Positions 9,499 to 19,974 are shown, counted from the stretch's first letter. The stretch is DNA of 64,000 nt from an uncultured Clostridium sp. (GCA_946404215.1 CAMJCT010000001.1:1-64000); one strand, 5' to 3'. A program made the numbers and translations. Notes: generated by a model not told the origin, from the sequence alone.

Positions 9499-10353
9499 AT
9501 GAATATAAATGAAACTATAAAAAAAGGCATGATAGATTTAAAAATAAATGGAATATCAGAACCTTCCTTAAAAGCAAGGTTAATTATGCAATATATATTA
9601 AATGAACCAAGACAGTATGTATTAGTTCATGATGACCAAATTTTAACTTTAAGACAGGAAGTGAATTATTTTAAAGCAATAAAAAAATTAATTAGTGGCA
9701 TTCCAATTCAACATATTACTCATATGCAAGAATTTATGAAATTGAATTTCTATGTAGATGAAGATGTTTTAATTCCTAGACCAGATACTGAAATACTGGT
9801 AGAAGAAGTCGTGAAAATTGCAAAAAGAATTAATGCAAAAAAAATATTAGATATGTGTACAGGTAGTGGTGCTATTGCTGTATCACTTGCTAAATACTTA
9901 GAGGATAGTCAAATAACGGCTGTAGATATAAGTTCTAAAGCTTTAAATATTGCAAAAAAGAATGCTATAAATAATTCAGTACAAAATCAAGTTACATTTG
10001 TTAATTCTAATTTATTTGAAAATTTGGCTGGACAAAAATATGATATTATAGTTTCTAACCCTCCTTATATAAAAAAAGATGAAATTAAGTTATTAAATAA
10101 AGAGGTCCAAAGAGAACCTATTATTGCACTTGATGGTGGTATAGATGGACTTGACTTTTATAGAAAAATTATAGAACAGGGTTATCAATATTTAAAGTAT
10201 AATGGATATTTATGTTTAGAAATAGGATATGACCAAAAAATAGATGTAATAGAATTAATTGAAAATTCAGAAAAATATGGTGATACATATTCTAAAAAAG
10301 ATTTATATGGAAATGATAGAGTAATAGTTACAAAAATAGATACGGCACTGTAA
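9499..10353 (+). CDS. prmC: Release-factor glutamine N5-methyltransferase PrmC
   Basis: Methylates the Gln of the GGQ motif of release factors RF1/RF2 using SAM. An N-terminal helical domain (1-85) is followed by a Rossmann methyltransferase with SAM motif DMCTGSGAIAVSLA and the catalytic NPPY at N187. The ATG at 9499 has AAGGTG 6-7 nt upstream; two earlier in-frame starts overlap that site. It precedes whiA by 68 bp. Confidence 0.93.
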   Translation: MNINETIKKGMIDLKINGISEPSLKARLIMQYILNEPRQYVLVHDDQILTLRQEVNYFKAIKKLISGIPIQHITHMQEFMKLNFYVDEDVLIPRPDTEILVEEVVKIAKRINAKKILDMCTGSGAIAVSLAKYLEDSQITAVDISSKALNIAKKNAINNSVQNQVTFVNSNLFENLAGQKYDIIVSNPPYIKKDEIKLLNKEVQREPIIALDGGIDGLDFYRKIIEQGYQYLKYNGYLCLEIGYDQKIDVIELIENSEKYGDTYSKKDLYGNDRVIVTKIDTAL

Positions 10354-10421
10354 TAATAGTTATTCGACTTATAGAAACTTTAAATTAATTTTATAAAATA
10401 CTATTCAAGGAGGTGTAGAAA

Positions 10422-11341
10422 ATGTCTTTTTCTTCTGATGTAAAACAGGAACTAAATAAAAATAGCAATTTAGCTAACAAAGAATTAGTAATGTATGAAT
10501 TAATGGGATATTTAATATCTAAAAATGCAACTATAGAAAAAAAGCAATTTATAAAATTTACTACAGAAAGTGATTATAATATAAATAGATTTTCCAAATT
10601 GCTTGCAAATTTAAATATTAATCATAATATAGATGTGGTACGGAAAAGCTTTTGTAATAACTTTAAAATTGAAGGAGCTTGATACAACTTTAGGTTTTAT
10701 TAGCTATGATGAAAAAGATATTTATTTAAATAGAAATATTAAAGAAAGTCAAAATGTAAAAGGAAAGAATGTACAAAATGAAAATAATAAAAAGGCTCTT
10801 ATTAGAGGAGTCTTTTTGCGGTTCAGGATCTATTAATAATCCAGAAAAGGAATATCATTTAGAAATAAATTTATCTAATAAGTGTAATTTGGACGATGTT
10901 GTAGAAATGTTGCAAGGTTTGGGAATACAGGTAAAAACAATGACTAAACAAAATCAATATTCTATTTATATAAAAGAAGGAGAGCAGATTTCTAATTTTT
11001 TGGCTTTAATAGGAGCAAATAACGCTGTTTTAAAGTTTGAAGATATACGTATTCAAAGAGAAATGAGAGGAAAAGTAAATAGACTAGTAAATTGCGAAGC
11101 TGCAAATTTGAATAAAACAATTAATGCTTCAATAGAGCAAATAGCAGCAATTAATAAGTTGAAAGAAAAAGGCGAATTTAATAAATTAAGTGATAGTCTA
11201 AAAGAAATGGCAAATTTAAGGGTTAAATATCCTAATTTGTCTTTAATAGATTTAGGAAAAATGTTAAAAGAACCAGTGGGAAAATCTGGAGTAAATTATA
11301 GACTTAGAAAAATAGTTCAAATTGCGAAAGAAATTAATTAG
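10422..11341 (+). CDS. whiA: WhiA-family regulator, read through two +1 shifts at CGG
   Basis: WhiA is a LAGLIDADG-like plus helix-turn-helix protein involved in division and sporulation control. As a plain frame it breaks twice: at CGG 10641-10643 (after GTA) and at CGG 10819-10821 (after TTG). Skipping the C each time gives a continuous 305-residue protein with joins DVVGKAFVITL and RGVFLGSGSINNPEKEYHLEI-type sequence matching the family. The C-terminal HTH (PVGKSGVNYRLRKI) is intact. A perfect AGGAGG precedes the ATG. The length is an exact multiple of three after removing two bases. Confidence 0.88.
10641..10644 (+). other. Candidate +1 frameshift site, CGGA (whiA site 1)
   Basis: Zero-frame reading is GTA CGG AAA; the conserved protein continues as GTA (C) GGA AAA, giving Val-Gly-Lys. 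CGG is in frame at codon 74. Confidence 0.75.
10819..10822 (+). other. Candidate +1 frameshift site, CGGT (whiA site 2)
   Basis: Zero-frame reading is TTT TTG CGG TTC; the family sequence FLGSGSI is restored by TTG (C) GGT TCA. Confidence 0.78.
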
Positions 11342-11385
11342 AACGTAATAAAATAAATATGTAATAAAAGGATGTGAGAGATGGA

Positions 11386-12573
11386 ATGAACAATAAAGAA
11401 ATAGGTATTTATATACACGTACCATTTTGTAAAAGTAAATGTACTTATTGTGATTTTGTTTCATTTCCTTGTAAATTAGACAAAGCAAGTGCGTATTTTA
11501 AGGCTGTAAATGAAGAACTTGCTTGTTATGATTTGAGTGATTATAATGTTACAACTATTTATATAGGTGGTGGAACGCCTTCTTATGTAGATAGTAAGTA
11601 TATATGTGACATTTTAAGTATAATAAAAAGAAATATAAAATATACAAATCAAACAGATTTTAAAAATATAGAAATAACTATAGAAGTTAATCCTGGTACT
11701 GTAACTGAAGAAAAGCTTATAATGTATAAAGAAGCTGGGATTAATAGATTGAGTATAGGGCTACAAAGCTCAAATGATGAATTATTAAAACAAATGGGAA
11801 GAATACATACATATAAAGATTTTATAGATACATATAATTTAGCTAAAAAAGTAGAATTTAGTAATATAAATATTGATTTGATGTTGGGTATTCCAAACCA
11901 GACCATACATGATTTGAAGAAAACATTAGAAGAAATATGTAAATTTAATCCTAATCATGTAAGTGTTTATTCATTAATTGTGGAGGAGGGAACAAGGCTA
12001 GAAAAACAAATTGAAAGTGGAGAGTTAAAGCTTCCAGATGAAGAGTTGGAGAGACAAATGTATTGGTATGCTAAAAACAAATTAGAATTAAATGGCTATA
12101 ATCATTATGAAATATCAAATTTTGCAAAAAAAGGATATGAATCAAAACATAATCTTAATTGTTGGGAGCAGAAAGAATATATAGGGCTTGGAGTTGCAGC
12201 ACATTCATACTTGAATGGAATTCGCTATTCGAATGTAACTAATTTTGAAAAATACATTAATGCTGAATTTGAAAAAGAAAATAACAATATCCTTGAAGAG
12301 AAATCTAAAAAAATGAATAGTGTAAAAATAATTGAAGAAATTCAAACTATGAAAGATAAGAAAAATGAATATATGCTATTAGGATTTAGAAAAATAGAAG
12401 GTGTAAATATAGCAAAATTTAAAGAAAAATTCGTTGATAATCCGATATTTTTGTATAGAGATAAATTAAGTAAATTAGCGGAAGATGGACTAATTGAAAT
12501 TGATTTGAATAATATTAGGCTTACTTCAAAAGGAATAGATTTTGCTAATTTGGTATTTGAAGAGTTTGTTTAG
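11386..12573 (+). CDS. hemW: Radical SAM heme chaperone HemW-like protein
   Basis: A radical-SAM enzyme family (formerly annotated as oxygen-independent coproporphyrinogen oxidase) that carries heme. The N-terminal HVPFCKSKCTYCDF holds the CxxxCxxC iron-sulfur motif, followed by IYIGGGTPSY, ITIEVNPGTV and the RLSIGLQSSNDELLKQMGR segment. The C-terminal HemN domain is present; total ~395 residues. The ATG at 11386 gives MNNKEIGIYIH; an upstream GTG at 11374 is possible. It ends just before a strong promoter. Confidence 0.88.
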   Translation: MNNKEIGIYIHVPFCKSKCTYCDFVSFPCKLDKASAYFKAVNEELACYDLSDYNVTTIYIGGGTPSYVDSKYICDILSIIKRNIKYTNQTDFKNIEITIEVNPGTVTEEKLIMYKEAGINRLSIGLQSSNDELLKQMGRIHTYKDFIDTYNLAKKVEFSNINIDLMLGIPNQTIHDLKKTLEEICKFNPNHVSVYSLIVEEGTRLEKQIESGELKLPDEELERQMYWYAKNKLELNGYNHYEISNFAKKGYESKHNLNCWEQKEYIGLGVAAHSYLNGIRYSNVTNFEKYINAEFEKENNNILEEKSKKMNSVKIIEEIQTMKDKKNEYMLLGFRKIEGVNIAKFKEKFVDNPIFLYRDKLSKLAEDGLIEIDLNNIRLTSKGIDFANLVFEEFV

Positions 12574-12581
12574 GAAATGAG

Positions 12582-12610
12582 TTGACAAAGTAAATATATA
12601 TGGATAAAAT
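12582..12610 (+). promoter_or_regulatory. Sigma-A-type promoter
   Basis: TTGACA (12582-12587), 17-nt spacer, TAAAAT (12605-12610). It drives the small ORF at 12658 and probably the prepilin-like gene. Confidence 0.7.
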
Positions 12611-12657
12611 AGAAACAATAATAAATGAGAATACACAAGAAAAAAGGTGAGAAATAT

Positions 12658-12729
12658 ATGAATAAAATGTTTAAAGTTGCTAAAGCCATTGTGGCTGTAA
12701 CACACACACACGGGCATTTTAAAGATTAA
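12658..12729 (+). CDS. Small ORF, 23 residues, unknown
   Basis: Encodes MNKMFKVAKAIVAVTHTH followed by GHFKD, a short amphipathic peptide with a His-rich end. It has a good AAGGTG ribosome binding site and lies 48 bp after a consensus promoter. No family recognised. It could be a leader peptide, a secreted signal, or chance. It precedes a prepilin-like gene by 79 bp. Confidence 0.4.
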   Translation: MNKMFKVAKAIVAVTHTHGHFKD

Positions 12730-12808
12730 TAGAAATAAAGGGTACCCACCAATTAGCTATGTTAGAACAGTATAAATAAAAGTTAAAATATAGTGAGGTA
12801 GGATGAAA

Positions 12809-14035
12809 ATGAAAAAAGAGATAAAAAACAAAAATGCAATAATTAATAAAAGTTTATTGCAAAAAAGTATTTTTTATAATATAACACATGATTCGGGAAT
12901 AACTTTGATAGCACTCGTTATTACAATAATTGTGCTTTTAATACTTGCAGGAGTAGCAATTTCAACATTAACAGGAGATAATGGATTGCTACAAAAGACT
13001 CAATATTCAGCAGAGCAGATGAAGGTTGCAAAATTTAAAGATGAAGCAGGCTTAGCATATTTGGAGTTATATTCACAAAATGCAATGGATCAAAATTACG
13101 AGGTAGGAGTTGAAGAATGGGTAGGTTTGTTACATAATAATTATGGATATAATATAGGTATAAGTGAAGAAGACTACTATGTAGAATTAAATGGAATGTA
13201 TTATCCTATAAGCTTAAGTGATTCAAATATAATAGTAGGAGAAGGAACACAAGATGTAGAAATAACACTAGTTGGAGGAGGTTCAGAACCAGAAGCAGAC
13301 CCAATAGCAACATTTGGAGATGCACATCCAACATTAAAGGCAGACTTTGGAAAAAAGGTAAGTGGATATTATGCAAAAGCAGGTTCAAATTGGAGATTGT
13401 TCTATGCAGATAAAAATTTTGCATATTTAATATCATATCCTATAGGATATAGAGCATTAAATGATTCAACATTATTTTCAGATTTTAGTACAGCAACAAT
13501 GTCAGACTTAGGAAAAAATTTAAATTCAAAATGTTCAAACGATTTTTGGACAAATAATGCAGGGAATAATAATGTAAAAGGAATTTCAGGATTGTTGAAT
13601 ACTGCAAAGTGGACAGATTGTGCTAAAGATGCTAGTAATAATGATATAGCAAATTGGGCAATAGGAGCTCCAACAGTTGAGATGTTTATAGCATCATATA
13701 ATGCAACACATACAACACAATTATCATGTACAGTAGATAATGCAAATTGGACAGGATATAAAGTAAGAAAAGGTTCAGAAGATTATGATTCTATTGTACA
13801 GGGATTAGGAAATTCGTTATCGGTAGATACAGCGATATTCTGTAACGGCTCATTCCACTGGTGGCTGTCGTCTACGCTGGCTAACAGTAATACTTCCGCG
13901 ATGGTTGTGAGCGGCTCCGGCAGTTTGAGCGGCCAAGAATATAACTTCATGAGTCGCGTTCGACCTCTAGTTTCTGTTCCAATATCTAGAATCGGAACAG
14001 GGGCGGGCAAGATAGAAATTACAGATTCATACTAA
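12809..14035 (+). CDS. Prepilin-like surface protein with DUF6273/C-lectin-like C-terminus
   Basis: After ~30 residues comes a prepilin-type segment, SGITLIALVITIIVLLILAG, with the helix continuing VAISTLTGDNG as in pseudopilins. The middle is Ser/Asn-rich. The C-terminus has the HWWLSS...VRPLVSV pattern of DUF6273-like domains. About 408 residues. The last ~165 bp are clearly richer in GC than the rest of the gene, with many NNC/NNT codons. The ATG at 12809 is preferred (AGG 6 nt upstream); 12803 is an alternative. Likely exported and anchored; role in adhesion is inference. Confidence 0.75.
   Translation: MKKEIKNKNAIINKSLLQKSIFYNITHDSGITLIALVITIIVLLILAGVAISTLTGDNGLLQKTQYSAEQMKVAKFKDEAGLAYLELYSQNAMDQNYEVGVEEWVGLLHNNYGYNIGISEEDYYVELNGMYYPISLSDSNIIVGEGTQDVEITLVGGGSEPEADPIATFGDAHPTLKADFGKKVSGYYAKAGSNWRLFYADKNFAYLISYPIGYRALNDSTLFSDFSTATMSDLGKNLNSKCSNDFWTNNAGNNNVKGISGLLNTAKWTDCAKDASNNDIANWAIGAPTVEMFIASYNATHTTQLSCTVDNANWTGYKVRKGSEDYDSIVQGLGNSLSVDTAIFCNGSFHWWLSSTLANSNTSAMVVSGSGSLSGQEYNFMSRVRPLVSVPISRIGTGAGKIEITDSY
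13826..13990 (+). other. GC-rich variable-region-like segment in the prepilin-like gene
   Basis: This stretch encodes the WWLSS-to-RPLVSV domain end and uses codons such as GGC, TCC, AGC, CGC, GCG and CTG that are rare elsewhere in the gene. The high share of codons ending in C or T recalls variable regions written by diversity-generating retroelements from AAC/AAT template codons. No reverse transcriptase or template is in the window. Confidence 0.45.
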
Positions 14036-14050
14036 AATGTGTAGAATACT

Positions 14051-14163
14051 AGAATAGATTTTATAATACAATATAAAAATGAAATAATTCTGATAGAGGT
14101 CAAATCAGGTGAGAATGTAAAAAACAAAAGAAAAAATGTTCGCAAAAAGTATTGCCATTTTTA
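14051..14163 (+). pseudogene. Remnant of a DUF4143 ATPase C-terminus
   Basis: The frame from 14051 reads RIDFIIQYKNEIILIEVKSG and continues ENVKNK, closely matching the C-terminal nuclease-like stretch VDFIIQWENKVIPIEVKAEE of the ATPase at 15043-16341. No start or N-terminal part remains. It ends within the hairpin repeat. Confidence 0.7.
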
Positions 14164-14197
14164 AAAAATGGAGATACAATAAGAGCGAACATTTTTT
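14131..14197. repeat. Hairpin repeat, copy A (inverted GTTCGC arms around a promoter-like core)
   Basis: AAAAAATGTTCGC (14131-14143) and GCGAACATTTTTT (14185-14197) are perfect 13-bp arms. Between them lies TTGCCA-17-TACAAT. A near-identical copy lies at 16394-16460. Confidence 0.75.
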
Positions 14198-14200
14198 ACA

Positions 14201-14710
14201 TATAATGCAAAAGAAGGTAAATTTTATGTTGCTCCAACTTGGGATTGTGACCTTATGTTTGGTTCAAAAGAAATTTATAGAGATGAATGTGAAAATTCAA
14301 CTCAAGATGTAGAAGGCTGGTTTACAAGAACAGCATCATTTGATGAGAAAATTAATCCATTAGGACAAGCTTTTAATTTATCAGGGAAAACAAGTGATGG
14401 AAAAACTTTTGAAGAAATTTGCAAAACAGAATGGAGAGAAAATTTTGAGCCTACAATTAATATCATACTAGGATATTCAAAACCAAATGGAAGATTAAAA
14501 AGTATGGATGAATATGCCAAACAAGTTGAAATAGCTTTTCGCAATAATAATTTAATATATGGAAATGAATACACTAATAAATATCATTCAACTAATTCAA
14601 TCGATTTAAATAATTTATATGAGTATGAATATCAAAAAAATTGTATCGGTGAAGCTTTATATATAAAGGAGTGGACCAATGGCGGAAAAAATTGGATTAA
14701 TATGATGTGA
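14201..14710 (+). pseudogene. CotH-kinase-like protein, C-terminal fragment
   Basis: The open frame reads YNAKEGKFYVAPTWDCDLMFG, the WDxDLxFG region of CotH-type protein kinases, and continues for ~150 residues to TNGGKNWINMM. The N-terminal kinase half is missing and the frame starts directly at the end of hairpin repeat copy A. The first ATG (14255) has no ribosome binding site. Probably a broken surface or coat-kinase gene. Confidence 0.6.
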
Positions 14711-15042
14711 AATGATTAAACTTTAAGGGATTTGCTTGAATTTATATTTCTGTTGAATTTCAATTAATTAAGCATACTTAATTATGTGCTTTTCGACAAT
14801 ATATGAATTCTTCATAAAATGAGTAATTTCAAATAATTATAAAATGTGTAAATTTGCCTTATAAAAATGTGAAAAAGGTGTAAAAAGTTCTATACACTTC
14901 TATTAAAAGTCGTTAAGAAAAATGTAAAAAAACATAGAAAGTCATTTAATAAAATGCAAAAAACACACAAAAGTCATTGATAAAAATGTAATAATATGAT
15001 AAAATATATTATATAATAACAAGAAAAAGAGGTGCGTTAAAA
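14711..15042. other. AT-rich intergenic stretch
   Basis: No ORF or clear promoter. It contains three spaced near-copies of the word AAAAGTCNTT (around 14905, 14940 and 14970) amid poly-A runs; meaning unknown. Confidence 0.4.
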
Positions 15043-16341
15043 TTGTATAGAAAAGCGATGGAAAAACTAATTAGGTGGAAGGAAGATATAGATAGAAAAC
15101 CATTAATCTTAAATGGAGCTAGACAAGTAGGAAAAACTTGGATTCTAAAAGAGTTTGGGAATAAGTATTATACTAAAACTGCATATATAAATATGGATAA
15201 TAACCAAAGAATGAAAGAATTATTTGTTGATTTTGATACTGAAAGACTAATTCAAGGTTTTAGAGCAGAAACACAAGTTGATATAGAACCTGAAAACACA
15301 TTAATTATTTTAGATGAAATTCAGGAGGTTCCAGATGCAATAACATCATTAAAATATTTTTGTGAAAATGCTAGAGAATATCATATAGCTGTGGCAGGTT
15401 CACTATTAGGAGTTTCAACACATAAAGGTGTTTCTTTTCCTGTCGGTAAAGTGAATTTCTTAAATCTATACCCATTAAATTTTGAGGAATATTTATTAGC
15501 TATTGGAAAAGAAAGTTTGGTAGAACTTTTAAAAAATAACGATATGGATATGATAAAAGTATTTTCAGATCAATATAAAAGATTTCTAAAAGAATATTAT
15601 TATATTGGTGGTATGCCTGAAGTTGTAGATTCGTATGTTAAATACAAAGATTATAATAGAGTTAGAAAAATTCAAAATGAAATACTTATGGCATATGAAA
15701 AAGATTTTTCAAAACATGTACCTAAAAAAGAATTAACAAAAGTATTACAAATTTGGCACAACTTCAATACACAATTAGCTCGTGAGAACAAGAAATTTAT
15801 ATATGGAGCTTTAAAACCAAGTGCAAGAGCAGCAGAATATGAAGATGCTATTAATTGGCTAGTAGATAGTGGCTTAATGTATAAAATTAATAGAGTAAAT
15901 GCTTGTAAAATTCCATTAGAAGGATACATTGATTATAATGCCTTTAAATTATATTTTATTGATGTAGGATTACTTGCTGCAAAAAACGATTTGTATATTC
16001 AAACAATTTTAGAGGGTAATAAAATCTTTACAGAATATAAGGGTTCATTAACAGAACAATATGTACTTGGAGAATTAAAATCTAATTACAATATACCAAT
16101 AAATTATTGGTCAAATGATGCAGGTCAAGCAGAAGTTGACTTTATCATACAATGGGAAAACAAAGTAATACCAATTGAGGTTAAGGCAGAAGAAAATTTA
16201 CAATCAAAAAGCTTAAAGGTATTAGTGGAAAAATATAGAACAGAATGTAATGTGAGAACTGCAATGGTAGATTATAAGAAAGAAGATTGGTTAATTAACA
16301 TACCATTATATTGTATTGAGAGTATAGAAAAAATAATTTAA
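15043..16341 (+). CDS. AAA-type ATP-binding protein (DUF4143 family)
   Basis: A 432-residue ATPase: Walker A GARQVGKTW (~27-35), Walker B LIILDEIQE (~88-96), a sensor Ser in VAGSLLG, and a C-terminal DUF4143 region ending in a nuclease-like VDFIIQWENKVIPIEVKAEE motif (D...E-x-K). These are common orphan ATPases of unknown function in anaerobes, often multi-copy. Start is TTG with AAGAGGTG upstream. The 14710-15042 gap before it is AT-rich with short direct repeats of a GTCATT-type word. Confidence 0.82.
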   Translation: MYRKAMEKLIRWKEDIDRKPLILNGARQVGKTWILKEFGNKYYTKTAYINMDNNQRMKELFVDFDTERLIQGFRAETQVDIEPENTLIILDEIQEVPDAITSLKYFCENAREYHIAVAGSLLGVSTHKGVSFPVGKVNFLNLYPLNFEEYLLAIGKESLVELLKNNDMDMIKVFSDQYKRFLKEYYYIGGMPEVVDSYVKYKDYNRVRKIQNEILMAYEKDFSKHVPKKELTKVLQIWHNFNTQLARENKKFIYGALKPSARAAEYEDAINWLVDSGLMYKINRVNACKIPLEGYIDYNAFKLYFIDVGLLAAKNDLYIQTILEGNKIFTEYKGSLTEQYVLGELKSNYNIPINYWSNDAGQAEVDFIIQWENKVIPIEVKAEENLQSKSLKVLVEKYRTECNVRTAMVDYKKEDWLINIPLYCIESIEKII

Positions 16342-16350
16342 TTTAAGATT

Positions 16351-16376
16351 TAACTATCTGGAATTTCCAGATAGTT
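16351..16376. repeat. Perfect palindrome after the DUF4143 ATPase
   Basis: AACTATCTGGAA and TTCCAGATAGTT form a hairpin followed by an A run, so it terminates poorly on the plus strand; it may protect the ATPase mRNA end. Confidence 0.5.
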
Positions 16377-16393
16377 AAAAAAGACTTCAAAAG

Positions 16394-16460
16394 AAAAAAT
16401 GTTCGTAAAGAGTATTGACATTTTTAAAAAATGAAGATACAATAAGAGCGAACATTTTTT
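16394..16460. repeat. Hairpin repeat, copy B, containing the recN promoter
   Basis: Same arms as copy A (AAAAAATGTTCG / CGAACATTTTTT). The core holds a textbook promoter, TTGACA (16415-16420), 17-nt spacer, TACAAT (16438-16443), directed at recN. The CGAAC half-site overlaps the expected transcription start. Confidence 0.75.
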
Positions 16461-16509
16461 TAGCGCACAAAATAAAATATTTTATGTACTAAAGTAGGAG
16501 GAATTATAA

Positions 16510-18141
16510 ATGATATCTACATTACATATAAAAAATATTGGAATTATAGAAGATTTAAGCATAGATTTTAATAATGGTTTAAATGTATTAACAGGCGAAA
16601 CCGGTGCTGGAAAAACGTTAATAATAGACTCGTTACAAATAATTTCAGGGGGTAGATTTTCAAAAGAAATGATAAGAAAAGGTGAAAATCACTCATTTGT
16701 AGAACTTTGTATGTATGAACCAGAAAGTAAAGAAGCAATAGATGGAAATATTATTGTTTCAAGAGAGATAAATTTAAATGGAAAAAATATGTGTAAAATA
16801 AATGGTAGAATGGTAACAGTAAATGAATTAAAAAAATTTATGAGTAATTTTATAGAAATACATGGACAAAATGATAATCAAAATTTATTAGATAAAAAAT
16901 TGCACTTGAACTACCTAGATGGTTTTATTGGAAATAAATTTGAAAATAGAAAGAAAAACTATGAAGAATTATATAAGGAATATTGCAATATAAAACAAGA
17001 ATTGAAAAATAATTATGGAGACGAAAAAGAAAAACAGAGAAAACTTGATTTATTGCAATATCAAAAAAATGAAATTGAAGAAGCAGGATTAAAACAAAAT
17101 GAAGAAGATGAATTAGAAGAAAAAAGAAGAATAATGCTTAATTCAGAAAAAATATCGTCAAACTTACAGGAAGCAGATAAGTTAATATCAGAGTCTGGAA
17201 TAGATAGCATTAGTATGGCTATAAGAGCATTAGAAAAAATAGAAAACATTGATGAGAGATATGAAAAAGTTTCTAGTAATTTGAAAGGAATATATTATGA
17301 ATTACAGGAATTATCAAGAGATGTAAACAATTTTAGAGATGATGTAGAGTTTAACGAACAAGAAAGAGATTATATAGAAGAAAGGCTGGACTTAATACAT
17401 TCCTTAAAAAGAAAATATGGAAATACAATTAAAGAGATATTAAATTACAAAGAGGAAATAAAGCTTGAAATTGAACATATCGAGAATTTAGAAAATTACA
17501 CAAATAAATTAAAAGCAAAGCAAAAAGAAGTAGAAGAAAGAATGAAAATACTAGCGCTTGAGATGCATGAAATAAGAAAAGAATATGCAGAAAGCCTAAG
17601 CAAGAATATTAATGAAGAATTAGAAGACTTAGAAATGAAAAATGCAAAAATAGATATAAAAGTTAAATACATAGAAGACGAATATTTAAAAACAGGAAAA
17701 GATTTAGTAGCTTTCTATATTACGACAAATAAAGGAGAAGATGAAAAAGAATTATCTAAAATTGCATCAGGAGGAGAAATGTCTAGAACAATGCTTGCAA
17801 TAAAGAAAGTTCTAGCAGATAGCGATAAAATGCCGATACTAGTTTTTGACGAAATAGATACTGGCATAAGTGGCAAAGCTGCAAATTCAGTAGCCAATAA
17901 ATTAAAGAAAATAGCAAATAGACATCAAGTAATGTGTATATCTCATTTACCTAATATTGCAGCAATGGCAGACTATAATTATTTTATAAGTAAGGATGTA
18001 TGTAATGAAAGAACAAAAACACAAATTAAGCTTTTAGATGAAGAAGAAGTAATTAAAGAAATTGCAAGAATTTCTTCAGGAGAAATAAATGAAATTAGTT
18101 TAAAATATGCAAATGAATTAAGGAACAAAAAAGCATCATAA
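16510..18141 (+). CDS. recN: DNA repair protein RecN
   Basis: An SMC-like ATPase for double-strand break repair. Walker A is GETGAGKT (29-36), a long coiled-coil region spans ~150-370, and the ABC signature (LSKIASGGEMSRTMLAIK) and Walker B (ILVFDEIDTGISG) are near the C-terminus. 543 residues, close to the family's usual ~550-570. It has a GGAGG ribosome binding site and a promoter inside the hairpin repeat upstream. Confidence 0.95.
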   Translation: MISTLHIKNIGIIEDLSIDFNNGLNVLTGETGAGKTLIIDSLQIISGGRFSKEMIRKGENHSFVELCMYEPESKEAIDGNIIVSREINLNGKNMCKINGRMVTVNELKKFMSNFIEIHGQNDNQNLLDKKLHLNYLDGFIGNKFENRKKNYEELYKEYCNIKQELKNNYGDEKEKQRKLDLLQYQKNEIEEAGLKQNEEDELEEKRRIMLNSEKISSNLQEADKLISESGIDSISMAIRALEKIENIDERYEKVSSNLKGIYYELQELSRDVNNFRDDVEFNEQERDYIEERLDLIHSLKRKYGNTIKEILNYKEEIKLEIEHIENLENYTNKLKAKQKEVEERMKILALEMHEIRKEYAESLSKNINEELEDLEMKNAKIDIKVKYIEDEYLKTGKDLVAFYITTNKGEDEKELSKIASGGEMSRTMLAIKKVLADSDKMPILVFDEIDTGISGKAANSVANKLKKIANRHQVMCISHLPNIAAMADYNYFISKDVCNERTKTQIKLLDEEEVIKEIARISSGEINEISLKYANELRNKKAS

Positions 18142-18187
18142 GTGAACATTTAACATGTAATTACAATTTAGTACTAACTTTGTTTAG

Positions 18188-18374
18188 CTAAAAGCAAGAC
18201 TATATTATTTTTTTAAAAAGAGAATTGAAAGTGAGCAAGTTAGAAATTCTAATAAATTTTATAGAAAGAGTTCAAGGCTTGTCCTTGGAAGGGTGCCATA
18301 AAATTTATGTGAATTTCTTACGCAGCTTAGACTTGAACGAGTGTTTTAAAAAAATAATATAGTCTTGCTTTTAG
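18188..18374. repeat. Large palindromic (MITE-like) intergenic element 2
   Basis: 31-bp perfect outer arms (18188-18218 and 18344-18374, starting CTAAAAGCAAGACTATATTA). The inside can fold as AGAAATTC/GAATTTCT, then an 11-bp perfect stem ATAAATTTTAT/ATAAAATTTAT, an asymmetric internal loop (AGAAAGAG / AGGGTGCC), and an apical CAAGG/CCTTG hairpin. No ORF. Confidence 0.8.
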
Positions 18375-18471
18375 CGTTAAAGTGAATTGTAACGATTAAT
18401 AATAAGAATGTTTATTTTCAAAATAACTTGTTCATAATATATATACCAAATTAAAAGAAGGTATAGTCTAA

Positions 18472-19821
<1,350 letters not shown>

Positions 19822-19915
19822 GGATAAAAAGATGAAATTAATTATTGATTCAATAAGAGAATATCAAATATCGAATAATATTTTTAAGCAGTACAATAAT
19901 ATAAATTAGTTACAA

Positions 19916-19955
19916 AAAAATAGTGAATTAGAATTTTTTCTACTTCACTATTTTT
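19916..19955. terminator. Bidirectional terminator between eno and the VWA gene
   Basis: AAAAATAGTGAA pairs perfectly with TTCACTATTTTT around a 16-nt loop, with A and T tracts on both sides of the convergent genes. Confidence 0.8.
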
Positions 19956-19974
19956 AAGTTAAAATTATGCTATA

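Noticed and set aside
16394..16460. Invertible promoter (phase switch) between inverted repeats
   Set aside because: Both copies have the same orientation, arms are only 13 bp with a ~41-bp core, and no linked invertase is seen.
16394..16460. Firm LexA box call at recN
   Set aside because: Only CGAAC half-sites are present, facing the wrong way for the usual CGAAC-N4-GTTCG palindrome.
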